Source: Thermoplasmata archaeon
Lineage (GTDB): Archaea > Thermoplasmatota > Thermoplasmata > Thermoplasmatales > Thermoplasmataceae
DNA: 14,900 nucleotides
Assembly (NCBI GenBank): GCA_021797265.1
Contig: JAJZZZ010000022.1
Coordinates: 1 to 14,900 of the forward strand
Direction of reading: 5' to 3'
Part shown: positions 1 to 5,499 of the stretch, piece by piece
How the letters are laid out: every line of letters begins with the position of its first letter
Numbering within the stretch: the first letter of the stretch is position 1
Translations under genes and position numbers: made by a program
The notes under the pieces: generated by a model
Seen by the model: only the letters and a program-made list of their open reading frames with translations
Told to the model about the DNA's origin: nothing
Database searches by the model: none

Positions 1-1203
1 GTGAGCGTCCCGGTTGGACTGCTTGGCACTGTATGGTCTTACCTTAAACTCAAGGAGACATCTCCAAAAATAAAGCAGAGGCTCGACATTCCTGGCAATA
101 TAACATTCGGAGCTGGCCTGATTATATTCCTTATCGGCATCACATATGGTCTTGTACCACACAAGACAAGTGCCATGGGCTGGGGGAACCCGTTTGTGAT
201 AATTGCTCTTATAGTTGGAGCAATACTTCTGGTTGCATTCCCATTCGTCGAGAGAAAAGTAAAACAACCAATGTTCAGGCTTGAACTCTTCAAAATACGC
301 GCTTTTTCAGCTGGTACACTATCCGGAATGGTTGCGGGAATGGGGATGATGGGACTTATGTTCATGATAATACTGCTATTCCAGGGCATATGGCTCCCGT
401 TGCACGGATATTCCTTCAGCAGTGTTCCATTCTGGGCAGGAATATTCATGCTTCCAATGACAGTGGCAATGGGTATTTTCGGACCTCTAGGAGGTAAACT
501 CTCAGACAAGCATGGGTCCAGAGGAGTTGCTACTCTTGGATTGTTTGTTGCAGCATTCGCCCTAATTATGCTCGTTACACTCTCATATGACTTCGCATAT
601 ATCGAAATGGCAGTCCTCCTTTTCATATTCGGCTCCGGTATGGGGCTCTTTATGGCCCCAAATACTTCGGCTGTAATGTCTTCTGTGCCATCTGAAAGCA
701 GAGGATCTGCCTCCGGAATGCTCACTACCATGAGAAACGTTGGGACTACAGCAAGCATGGGCATATTTTTCACAATACTGATACTTGGTTTGACATCAAT
801 ACTTCCTGGAACAATTTCCTCCGGCCTTACAACTGCCGGACTTGGCTCATCACTTTCGAAGACAATATCAACACAGATTCCGCCGACGGATGCAATATTC
901 AGCGCATTACTCGGAATAAGCCCAATGAAGGAAATAGTATCCCTTCTTCCTTCCTCAGTTTCTTCAGGAATCCCTTCCAGCGTAATATCAACAATTACAG
1001 CAAGGACATGGTTCCCCGGCGTTTTCGCTCCCGCCTTTATGTCATCCCTTCGTATAGTGTTCTATTCTGCGTTTTCAATTACAGTTACAGGTGCAGTTCT
1101 TTCATTGTTCAGAGAGCCGATCAAAAAAGGATCTAAAAATGAAGCAATGGACAGAAATGAACCAGATACATCAAAGGTTACCACATCCAAGCAGGGGGAT
1201 TAA
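1..1203 (+). CDS. MFS drug exporter, DHA2 (EmrB/QacA) family, 5'-truncated by window edge
   Basis: This is the C-terminal part of a 14-helix major facilitator that exports drugs or other small molecules across the cytoplasmic membrane. The visible 400 residues open with VPVGLLGTVWSYLKLKE, which in this family follows helix 6, so the true start lies upstream and the GTG at base 1 is just an in-frame codon. About eight hydrophobic segments are visible, near residues 34-54, 64-84, 106-131, 144-164, 174-196, 201-222, 249-270 and 350-368. The loop GGKLSDKHGSRG (about 164-175) is the repeated MFS motif A between helices, and GMLTTMRNVGTTASMG (about 240-255) is a conserved DHA2 segment. A long Ser/Thr-rich extracytoplasmic loop (about 270-345) precedes the last helix, and the tail is charged and cytoplasmic. 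The substrate cannot be told from sequence. A T-rich stretch follows the TAA stop. Confidence 0.9.
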   Translation: MSVPVGLLGTVWSYLKLKETSPKIKQRLDIPGNITFGAGLIIFLIGITYGLVPHKTSAMGWGNPFVIIALIVGAILLVAFPFVERKVKQPMFRLELFKIRAFSAGTLSGMVAGMGMMGLMFMIILLFQGIWLPLHGYSFSSVPFWAGIFMLPMTVAMGIFGPLGGKLSDKHGSRGVATLGLFVAAFALIMLVTLSYDFAYIEMAVLLFIFGSGMGLFMAPNTSAVMSSVPSESRGSASGMLTTMRNVGTTASMGIFFTILILGLTSILPGTISSGLTTAGLGSSLSKTISTQIPPTDAIFSALLGISPMKEIVSLLPSSVSSGIPSSVISTITARTWFPGVFAPAFMSSLRIVFYSAFSITVTGAVLSLFREPIKKGSKNEAMDRNEPDTSKVTTSKQGD

Positions 1204-1383
1204 AAAAATTTCTTTTAAGCCATAATTGAAAGATATTCGGTCCAAACTTTTCAGCCAGCACTTATTTAGATTCACAATCAAAATTTTTGCCTTGTGATTG
1301 GGCCGGATTGAATTGAAATTTACAATAAGGGAAGGCCTGAGCGTTCTTAAAGCAACCTGCCTGTGCCATTCAACATTTTTGGA

Positions 1384-1400
1384 CTTGAAGCGTATTCAAG
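1384..1400. other. Stem-loop between convergent genes
   Basis: CTTGAA and TTCAAG form a perfect 6-base inverted repeat around a 5-base loop (GCGTA). It lies four bases beyond the stop of the minus-strand DUF2203-like gene and about 180 bases beyond the MFS exporter stop. No T-run follows on the minus strand, so it is not a classical terminator; it could be an RNA 3'-end structure or chance. Confidence 0.3.
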
Positions 1401-1404
1401 ATAA

Positions 1405-1788
1405 TCAGAGGGGGCTCATAATTTCCTCTTTACCAGTAATTGGGCGCCTTCCTGCAAATCCATCTTCAAGATAATGCCAGTATTGCACATCTTCCTCCCC
1501 ATATTTCCAGCATAGATAGGCTGGAAGGCCGTTTATTAATGCTGGGAAATCTATCAGACTGAGATTATTGTCTCTTATTTCAATTCCCTTCCTGTAAATT
1601 TTAGAAAGTATCTGATCAATCTGTTTTGAAATCTCATCAGCGGAATCAAGGTCTTTTTTTGCCATTGCTTCACCTTCTTTAATTCCAAGTTTCCGAACTT
1701 CCTCTATGTTCTGCTTGAGCCATTTGAGGGATGATCTTGCTTTTTTCAGGTCAAATAACAACTGTTGAGGCATATTTTTAAATGTCAA
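1405..1788 (-). CDS. DUF2203-like conserved protein
   Basis: A 127-residue soluble protein of unknown function resembling the DUF2203 family. The first 70 residues are a charged, probably helical hairpin. The second half carries the family's hallmark block: GIEIRDNNLSLIDFPALING, then AYLCWKYGEEDVQYWHYLEDGFAGRRPI (about 70-118), with the CWK, YWH and GFAGR elements. Length is normal for the family. The start is taken as TTG at 1788: the N-terminal TFKNMPQQLL aligns with the usual FTLEEANALL opening, and a TATAAT box on the minus strand (1809-1814) lies about 24 bases upstream, fitting leaderless initiation. The alternative ATG at 1773 would lose that opening. It stands alone, convergent with the exporter. 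Identification is from memory of the family pattern; function unknown. Confidence 0.8.
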   Translation of the reverse strand: MTFKNMPQQLLFDLKKARSSLKWLKQNIEEVRKLGIKEGEAMAKKDLDSADEISKQIDQILSKIYRKGIEIRDNNLSLIDFPALINGLPAYLCWKYGEEDVQYWHYLEDGFAGRRPITGKEEIMSPL

Positions 1789-1808
1789 ACATACATTAAC
1801 AATTTTCC

Positions 1809-1814
1809 ATTATA
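1809..1814 (-). promoter_or_regulatory. TATA box of the DUF2203-like gene
   Basis: TATAAT read on the minus strand, centred about 24 bases before the TTG start at 1788, implying a leaderless transcript. It overlaps the GC-rich palindrome at 1811-1824, so a protein bound to the palindrome would be expected to affect TBP access. Confidence 0.5.
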
Positions 1815-1824
1815 GGGCCCTGTG
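1811..1824. repeat. Palindromic motif, copy 1
   Basis: TATAGGGCCCTGTG contains the 8-base perfect palindrome AGGGCCCT. It matches the palindrome at 2102-2115 in 11 of 14 positions (consensus YATAGGGSCCTRTG) and overlaps the core promoter of the DUF2203-like gene. A possible operator; unproven. Confidence 0.3.
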
Positions 1825-2101
1825 TTTAATTTGTTTATAGTAAGAAGAATCCTGGCAGATATCTTTTATTTTCTGTTCCATAGAGAGCCGGCAAATCTGA
1901 CGTATCATTTGGTTCAATGACCTGTAAGAATCGATCCACGCTGAAACTTAGAATAACCTGTCCTCGATGTTATTCAGGCCTAACTGGTCTGTTTTAAATA
2001 AAGGATTGCCAATCTGCCTTTAATACTGCGACTTTGAAAAGATGAAAGCCTTTACCAATTACTTGAATTTTTATTTTTTTAAATTTCACTCCTTTGGTTT
2101 G
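1825..2101. other. Gene-less interval with no clear function
   Basis: Together with the flanking palindromes this is a stretch of about 320 bases without a convincing gene. It contains a 26-codon plus-strand frame (1917-1997) with a CPRC motif, discussed as a finding, a TATA-like box on the minus strand (about 1833-1840), and a T-rich run on the plus strand (2069-2088) that could end a plus-strand transcript. I see no tRNA, transposon remnant or obvious structured RNA. Confidence 0.5.
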
Positions 2102-2115
2102 CATAGGGGCCTATG
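2102..2115. repeat. Palindromic motif, copy 2
   Basis: CATAGGGGCCTATG has perfect 6-base arms around GG and spans the TAG stop codon of the hemerythrin-like gene. It is similar to the motif at 1811-1824. It could be an operator, part of a 3'-end RNA structure, or chance. Confidence 0.35.
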
Positions 2116-2569
2116 ATTTTCTTCTCAATCTGTGGCATATCCATCCTTCTGGGATTTTGTAATCATGTATCTGCGCTTTTGAGAATTTCCCATTTGTACC
2201 TATCATTGGGTATACTTTCTCTTCCTCCTGTATGTTGTGCACTTTCAATATTGATATTATTTCCTCGATATATTTTGGCGATCTTTCAATTTCCCTTACT
2301 GAAATCTCTTTGCCAACACGGTCAAGAAGCATCCAGATTGAAGCATGCTCCATTTCAAGTCCCTGTATTCTCTGCCTTAGATCACTATCATCCTGTGATA
2401 AGGAAGGAAATATTTCTTCCTCCTCTATGTATATGTGCCTCTTAAGGGAATCCGAGATTTGCTTGAATAATTCAGGATCTAGTTCACCCTTGGAAATTAA
2501 TTCTGTGAGTTTTCCAAGATTGTTGTCCACTTCTCTGTGGTCATTAATGAGGCTGGAATCATCTACCAT
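2111..2569 (-). CDS. Hemerythrin-like HHE domain protein
   Basis: A 152-residue cytoplasmic four-helix-bundle protein expected to hold a non-haem diiron centre that binds O2, NO or iron. All six expected ligands are visible with correct spacing: H11 (NDHREVD), H45-x3-E49 (RHIYIEEEEIFP), H75 (EMEHASIW) and H111-x3-E115 (VHNIQEEEKVYP). Residues after 125 form a short basic tail (CHRLRRKS) with no recognised domain. Start is the ATG at 2569. No good TATA box precedes it, only an A-tract, and the transporter gene ends 38 bases upstream on the same strand, so the two may be co-transcribed. The role could be oxygen or nitric-oxide sensing, iron handling or oxidative-stress defence; sequence does not decide. 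Confidence 0.9.
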   Translation of the reverse strand: MVDDSSLINDHREVDNNLGKLTELISKGELDPELFKQISDSLKRHIYIEEEEIFPSLSQDDSDLRQRIQGLEMEHASIWMLLDRVGKEISVREIERSPKYIEEIISILKVHNIQEEEKVYPMIGTNGKFSKAQIHDYKIPEGWICHRLRRKS

Positions 2570-2607
2570 TATCTCATATACTTTCGGTCAATTTCTTTTT
2601 TTTGAAA

Positions 2608-3486
2608 TCAGATCTCTGGTGTAACAATAGCTATACCGCCCCTTAGCCTGGAGATGGAGATCCCAGCAAACATTATGGTTATCCCCAAAATTGAAAATAT
2701 TGATGGGAATTGCCTTATAATCACAGCTTGCAGTACCACAGCAAACATTGGAACTGCGAACGCAAGAACTGTAATTCTGTTCACCTTACTGATCCTTATC
2801 ATAAGGTTCCACAATAGAAACTGCAATGCTCCACCTACAGTTGCCATCCATACCAGGTCTTCTGCAAACGAAAGAGTGAATTCCAGTTTAAAGCCAAATG
2901 CTGAGGCTGCAAATAGAATGACAGAACCAAGAAGAAACTGGGTTGCGTTTACACTGTACGGTTCTTCGTCCTTAAGTTTTCTGTAAAGGACGGTAAAGGT
3001 GGCCCAGAAAATTGCGTTAACAATTGTGAGAAACAGACCAATTTCTGTAAACCCATGAAACAGAGGGATGCCGTAAATCGCAACACCGCCAAATCCCACT
3101 ATTATTCCTGCTATTTCTGCCCTTGTCGGCATTTCTCTAACAAGCAGGAATGCAATGGGCAAAGAAAATAAAGGCATTGTGTAACTCAGTACCGCTGATT
3201 GGGAGGGCGAAACATAGGAAAGCCCGAATATCCAGAAGGAGGTGCTTAGAACTGTAAAAATGGTCAAAATAATAACATCTCTGGAAATTATTATTCTTTT
3301 TGATATTGCGAGAAGAATCAGGCCTGCTATTGCATAACGCAATGCCATGAAAACAAGAGGTGATGCGAAGGCCAGGCCATCTTTTGCAAAGAAATATGAT
3401 AGGGAGGTGAAAACAACATAAGGTAGAAGAAGCTTGATTTCACGCAATTTGGACCGGATATTTAATAGGTTTATTAATCTCTCCAA
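2608..3486 (-). CDS. EamA/DMT-family membrane transporter
   Basis: A 292-residue integral membrane protein with about ten hydrophobic helices arranged as two EamA repeats, the standard size and layout of drug/metabolite transporters (RhaT/YdcZ-like). Typical pieces are VFMALRYAIAGLILL in the first repeat, YVSPSQSAVLSYTMPLFSLPIAFLLVREMPT around residues 90-122, and the matching FAVPMFAVVLQAVI in the second repeat. Substrate unknown. There is no ATG start: TTG at 3486 gives the longest form, but an in-frame TTG at 3447 would give a more typical short N-terminus and has an AT-rich box (about 3468-3478) near -27. Another TATA-like stretch lies at 3533-3541 on this strand. The gene diverges from the finger protein to its right and leads toward the hemerythrin-like gene. 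Confidence 0.88.
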   Translation of the reverse strand: MERLINLLNIRSKLREIKLLLPYVVFTSLSYFFAKDGLAFASPLVFMALRYAIAGLILLAISKRIIISRDVIILTIFTVLSTSFWIFGLSYVSPSQSAVLSYTMPLFSLPIAFLLVREMPTRAEIAGIIVGFGGVAIYGIPLFHGFTEIGLFLTIVNAIFWATFTVLYRKLKDEEPYSVNATQFLLGSVILFAASAFGFKLEFTLSFAEDLVWMATVGGALQFLLWNLMIRISKVNRITVLAFAVPMFAVVLQAVIIRQFPSIFSILGITIMFAGISISRLRGGIAIVTPEI

Positions 3487-3556
3487 CCCTCTTCATTATG
3501 ACTTAAAAAATCAGGAATCTGAATATCCTATGAATATATACAGTCCTATGAAAATC

Positions 3557-3572
3557 AAAATATAAAATTATA
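3557..3572 (+). promoter_or_regulatory. TATA region of the finger/Met-tail protein gene
   Basis: A run of AAAATATAAAATTATA-type sequence centred roughly 27-33 bases before the GTG start at 3597, the spacing expected for a leaderless or nearly leaderless transcript. Confidence 0.55.
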
Positions 3573-3590
3573 TAACTCAGATTAAGTTAT
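3572..3590. promoter_or_regulatory. Candidate operator (inverted repeat) in the divergent promoter region
   Basis: ATAACT (3572-3577) and AGTTAT (3585-3590) form a perfect 6-base inverted repeat with a 7-base spacer, lying exactly between the TATA region and the GTG start at 3597, where archaeal repressors often bind. Two direct copies of TCCTATGAA (3526-3534, 3544-3552) lie upstream, 18 bases apart. Regulation is inferred only. Confidence 0.35.
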
Positions 3591-3596
3591 TGTATC

Positions 3597-4133
3597 GTGA
3601 TAAAACACGGTTTTGTTGAAAAGGATATTGATCCCTCCCAGGTAAGGGAAAAGGTAAAGGAACTACTTGCCAAAGAGAATTTTACCATAACTTCCGACGA
3701 AGAGAATGATCAGCTCTACGAGATACATGCTAAGAAATCCAGCAGAGAGCGCATTGTGCTTGGAAAAGTAAGAGACGTGGACGTAATCATAGCAGGGCAG
3801 AAGGGTAAATTTGAAGTTCAGCTTCACGCTGGAATTTGGGGCAGGGACATAGCGGTACCAATTATCGAGGGTGTGGCAACCCTTGGAATAGCAGCAGGAG
3901 CTGAAATCCATTCTGGCCATGAATTTGAGAAACGCCTCTGGGAACAGATTGTAAAGACAATCGATCCAACCTTAAAGATCTGCCCATATGATGGGATGTT
4001 ATTCAAGACGCAGCAAGACCTGGACAAACATATTCAGGCACATCAGCAGCAGGCCTATCAGGGAAACATGATGGGCATGGGAATGATGGGTATGGGCATG
4101 ATGGGTATGATGGGTCCAGGTCTCTGGATCTGA
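3597..4133 (+). CDS. Unrecognised protein with a variant C2H2 finger and Met/Gly-rich tail
   Basis: A 178-residue protein with no signal peptide whose family I do not recognise. Residues 1-120 look like an alpha/beta domain with a small hydrophobic stretch (VPIIEGVATLGIAAGAEI, 87-104). Residues 129-149 follow the C2H2 zinc-finger consensus at every position (C-x2-x-x3-F-x5-L-x2-H-x3-H: C129, F136, L142, H145, H149), except that the second cysteine is D132. Residues 158-178 are a Met/Gly tail (NMMGMGMMGMG...), encoded by near-tandem ATG/GG codons. GTG at 3597 is the only sensible start and has a well-placed TATA region. Met-rich tails can bind Cu(I) or be membrane-adhesive, and an Asp can ligate zinc, so a metal-binding role is likely but inferred. 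It is divergent from the EamA transporter. Confidence 0.85.
   Translation: MIKHGFVEKDIDPSQVREKVKELLAKENFTITSDEENDQLYEIHAKKSSRERIVLGKVRDVDVIIAGQKGKFEVQLHAGIWGRDIAVPIIEGVATLGIAAGAEIHSGHEFEKRLWEQIVKTIDPTLKICPYDGMLFKTQQDLDKHIQAHQQQAYQGNMMGMGMMGMGMMGMMGPGLWI
4069..4122 (+). repeat. In-frame Met/Gly codon repeat
   Basis: Imperfect repeats of ATGATGGGYATGGG within the 3' end of the finger-protein gene encode its Met/Gly tail. Such tracts can vary in unit number by slippage, so length may differ between strains. Confidence 0.7.
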
Positions 4134-4203
4134 AAGAAAGAAAACCAAGGTATAAAATATTAAATTCCGTCCAACCTATAACATAATTCAATTTTCCCAA
4201 GAA

Positions 4204-4392
4204 TCATGAAGCGTTCTTAGCTTCAATTTTTTGTTCAGGATTCATTTCATTAACCTGGGGATCCAAGCAAGTACAGTGTCCTATCATACATCTGTTGAGA
4301 ACCATATTTCTTGCCTTGTTGTAATGAGCCCACCATTTACCCTCTCTGACAACCGGATGCCCACAATTTTTACAGACTGCTTCTTCAACCAT
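4204..4392 (-). CDS. Small Cys/His-rich (zinc-ribbon-like) protein
   Basis: A 62-residue protein starting at ATG 4392, chosen because a TATAAT box (4416-4421) lies 26 bases upstream, the leaderless spacing; a TTG at 4410 would add six residues but would fall between the box and the expected transcript start. It has C7-x2-C10 (VCKNCGHPVV), then KWWAHYNKARN with H23, then C35, H39, C40 and C42 (RCMIGHCTCLDP), enough ligands for one zinc or iron-sulfur site. The polar tail is Asn/Glu/Lys-rich. No TM segment or signal peptide. I do not recognise the family; a metal-binding structural or nucleic-acid-binding role is plausible. It is divergent from the CDGSH gene and convergent with the finger protein. 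Confidence 0.7.
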   Translation of the reverse strand: MVEEAVCKNCGHPVVREGKWWAHYNKARNMVLNRCMIGHCTCLDPQVNEMNPEQKIEAKNAS

Positions 4393-4415
4393 ATCTCTAG
4401 TAAGCCACAAGCCCT

Positions 4416-4421
4416 ATTATA
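4416..4421 (-). promoter_or_regulatory. TATA box of the small Cys/His-rich gene
   Basis: TATAAT on the minus strand centred about 26 bases before the ATG at 4392; it supports a leaderless start and decides against the longer TTG form. Confidence 0.6.
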
Positions 4422-4447
4422 CATTTGTAATTCTATTAATATTATTA

Positions 4448-4465
4448 TTTTAAATATTTTAAATA
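4448..4465. repeat. Perfect tandem duplication of TTTTAAATA in an AT-rich divergent spacer
   Basis: Two adjacent exact copies of the 9-base unit TTTTAAATA lie in a stretch of about 50 bases (4425-4475) that is almost pure A+T, between the divergent Cys/His-rich and CDGSH genes. Each copy is TATA-like on both strands. It may be a shared bending or melting region, or simple sequence drift. Confidence 0.6.
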
Positions 4466-4520
4466 ATTGGATATCTTCATGAAATACACCCCCCAAAAAT
4501 TTTAGCTGGAAATGCTTAAG

Positions 4521-4528
4521 TAATATTA
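4521..4528 (+). promoter_or_regulatory. TATA-like box of the CDGSH gene
   Basis: TAATATTA centred about 25 bases before the ATG at 4550, fitting leaderless transcription from that ATG rather than from the upstream GTG at 4541. Confidence 0.5.
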
Positions 4529-4549
4529 TGGACTGATTGAGTGATACCT

Positions 4550-4759
4550 ATGTCAAGACTGGTTCTACATGAAAGAAATAGACCCTATGCAGTTAAAGTT
4601 GGAGGCGAGGAAGTACACATATGCGGCTGCGGATTATCTGCAAACAAGCCTTTCTGTGATGGCACTCACAAGAAGACTCTTGACGAGAAGGATAAACTTT
4701 TCTTCTACGATAAGTCAGGAAACAGGGTTGAAATGGATAGTTTTTACAATAACCCGTAA
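4550..4759 (+). CDS. CDGSH iron-sulfur domain protein
   Basis: A 69-residue protein made essentially of one CDGSH (mitoNEET-type) domain that binds a labile 2Fe-2S cluster. The full motif is visible: C25-x-C27-x8-C36-D-G-x2-H40 ([17 protein letters not shown]), giving the characteristic three-Cys, one-His ligand set. The preceding strand segment [15 protein letters not shown] and the following [14 protein letters not shown] are typical of single-domain archaeal members. There is no membrane anchor, so it is cytoplasmic. ATG 4550 is preferred over GTG 4541 because of the box at 4521-4528. A role in electron transfer or iron-sulfur homeostasis is known for the family; the partner is unknown. 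A T-rich run follows the stop. Confidence 0.93.
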   Translation: MSRLVLHERNRPYAVKVGGEEVHICGCGLSANKPFCDGTHKKTLDEKDKLFFYDKSGNRVEMDSFYNNP

Positions 4760-4769
4760 TTTATTTTTA
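4760..4769 (+). terminator. T-rich 3' end of the CDGSH gene
   Basis: A T-rich run immediately after the TAA stop, without a stem-loop, the form of many archaeal terminators. Confidence 0.35.
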
Positions 4770-4828
4770 GGTGTACATCCTTACAATATTCGAATATCTT
4801 GGGGATTCTATCGGATACGATGGGTTCC

Positions 4829-4842
4829 TTAAAAATACATAT
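4829..4842 (+). promoter_or_regulatory. Promoter of the decayed surface-protein gene
   Basis: TTAAAAATACATAT lies with its distal half about 24 bases before the ATG at 4863, the same leaderless spacing as at intact genes nearby. This suggests that a real gene once began at that ATG. Confidence 0.4.
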
Positions 4843-4862
4843 TTTGAAAACATCCTTCATCT

Positions 4863-5393
4863 ATGTGGAGGAAGAAACCGAATATGGTCTCTTTAGTAAT
4901 CGTCGCATTAATTTATGATTCAGTTTGATTTTATGAGCTTGGTCTCAATCAAGGGAAATATACAGGATATCAACATGTGTTTTCCCAAGGATCCTGATCT
5001 AACATTATCCAGAGTTTTACTTAAATTAAGTTGCTACCAAATAACACAGTTATGATTAACACCCGGCCATTCTCCGCCAATAACATAACCGTGGTATATT
5101 CATTCTTTGATTATGGTACTGGGCAGAATCAAACCGTAGATATGCGCATATCTGCGAAGGGAATACCTGGTTCTGGAAAAACTCTTTTCAACACGAACTA
5201 CCAATCAAATGATTCTGATGATGCCTATACACAGCAAAAACCTAAGCCAGCTGGAATCACATTCAGAGCCGGCCTTAATAACAGTGGGGTTATAGATATC
5301 GAATTCTACAGTCCGCTCCGGATTGCGTTCAATCAATATTCCATATTTTTGCGATATGACCATATTAATCTGAGCATATTCGCGACTTTTTAG
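4863..5393 (+). pseudogene. Decayed gene for a secreted/surface protein
   Basis: One reading frame can be followed from an ATG at 4863 to the TAG at 5391, broken only by stops at 4926 (TGA), 4995 (TGA) and 5022 (TAA). It begins MWRKKPNMVSLVIVALI, a basic N-terminus plus short hydrophobic core like archaeal signal-anchor or pilin-type leaders, preceded by a well-placed TATA-like box. The segment between the first two stops (FYELGLNQGKYTGYQHVF...) reads like protein, and the part after 5031 is a polar beta-rich domain with six N-x-S/T sequons, as expected of an exported glycoprotein. Because all pieces share a frame, point mutations rather than indels would have inactivated it. The alternative is that the pieces are unrelated and only the 3' part is coding. 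Confidence 0.42.
5052..5393 (+). CDS. Sequon-rich hypothetical protein, or 3' remnant of the decayed gene
   Basis: A 113-residue open frame from ATG 5052 (TTG at 5031 gives 120 residues). It is polar and beta-strand-like (NITVVYSFFDYGTGQNQT, VIDIEFYSPLRIAF), with six N-x-S/T sequons in the longer form (NNT, NIT, NQT, NDS, NNS, NLS), a density typical of extracellular Thermoplasmatales glycoproteins. It lacks its own signal peptide or membrane anchor, which argues that it is the C-terminal piece of a larger exported protein rather than an independent gene. An AT-rich box (5019-5028) about 27 bases before ATG 5052 leaves open that it is transcribed on its own. Family not recognised. Confidence 0.4.
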   Translation: MINTRPFSANNITVVYSFFDYGTGQNQTVDMRISAKGIPGSGKTLFNTNYQSNDSDDAYTQQKPKPAGITFRAGLNNSGVIDIEFYSPLRIAFNQYSIFLRYDHINLSIFATF

Positions 5394-5410
5394 TAATTGC
5401 CGTAATTGCG
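5393..5410. repeat. Short tandem repeat GTAATTGCC/GTAATTGCG
   Basis: Two adjacent 9-base copies differing only in the last base, starting on the last base of the TAG stop of the sequon-rich frame. Minor; possibly slippage. Confidence 0.5.
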
Positions 5411-5462
5411 TGTCTTTAAAGAATCAAATAATGGATGTGGAATATCGTATGTTAAAAATTTG

Positions 5463-5480
5463 AAAAATGGTTGGGACCAT
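5463..5480 (-). terminator. Stem-loop plus T-run terminator of the 311-residue gene
   Basis: Read on the minus strand, ATGGT-CCCA-ACCAT (5-base perfect stem, 4-base loop; 5467-5480) is followed directly by a T-run, about 20 bases beyond the stop of the unknown gene. A second T-rich block follows at about 5452-5459. Confidence 0.45.
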
Positions 5481-5499
5481 ATAAATAGACACATTATTT

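Noticed and set aside
39..773. Long open frame (244 codons) antisense to the MFS exporter
   Set aside because: Its translation is a low-quality mirror of a membrane protein, while the plus strand shows clear DHA2 motifs; it is a codon-usage shadow.
2113..2624. Plus-strand open frames opposite the hemerythrin-like gene
   Set aside because: They lack motifs and promoters, whereas the minus strand has all six diiron ligands in register.
3440..3496. 18-codon upstream frame (ATG 3496 on the minus strand) overlapping the EamA start
   Set aside because: Out of frame, no conserved pattern, and it may lie upstream of the transcript start if the TTG at 3447 is used.
4003..4200. Minus-strand frame rich in Pro/Ser/Cys opposite the Met/Gly tail
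   Set aside because: Its PSYPSCPYPS pattern is simply the complement of the ATG/GGN codon repeat.
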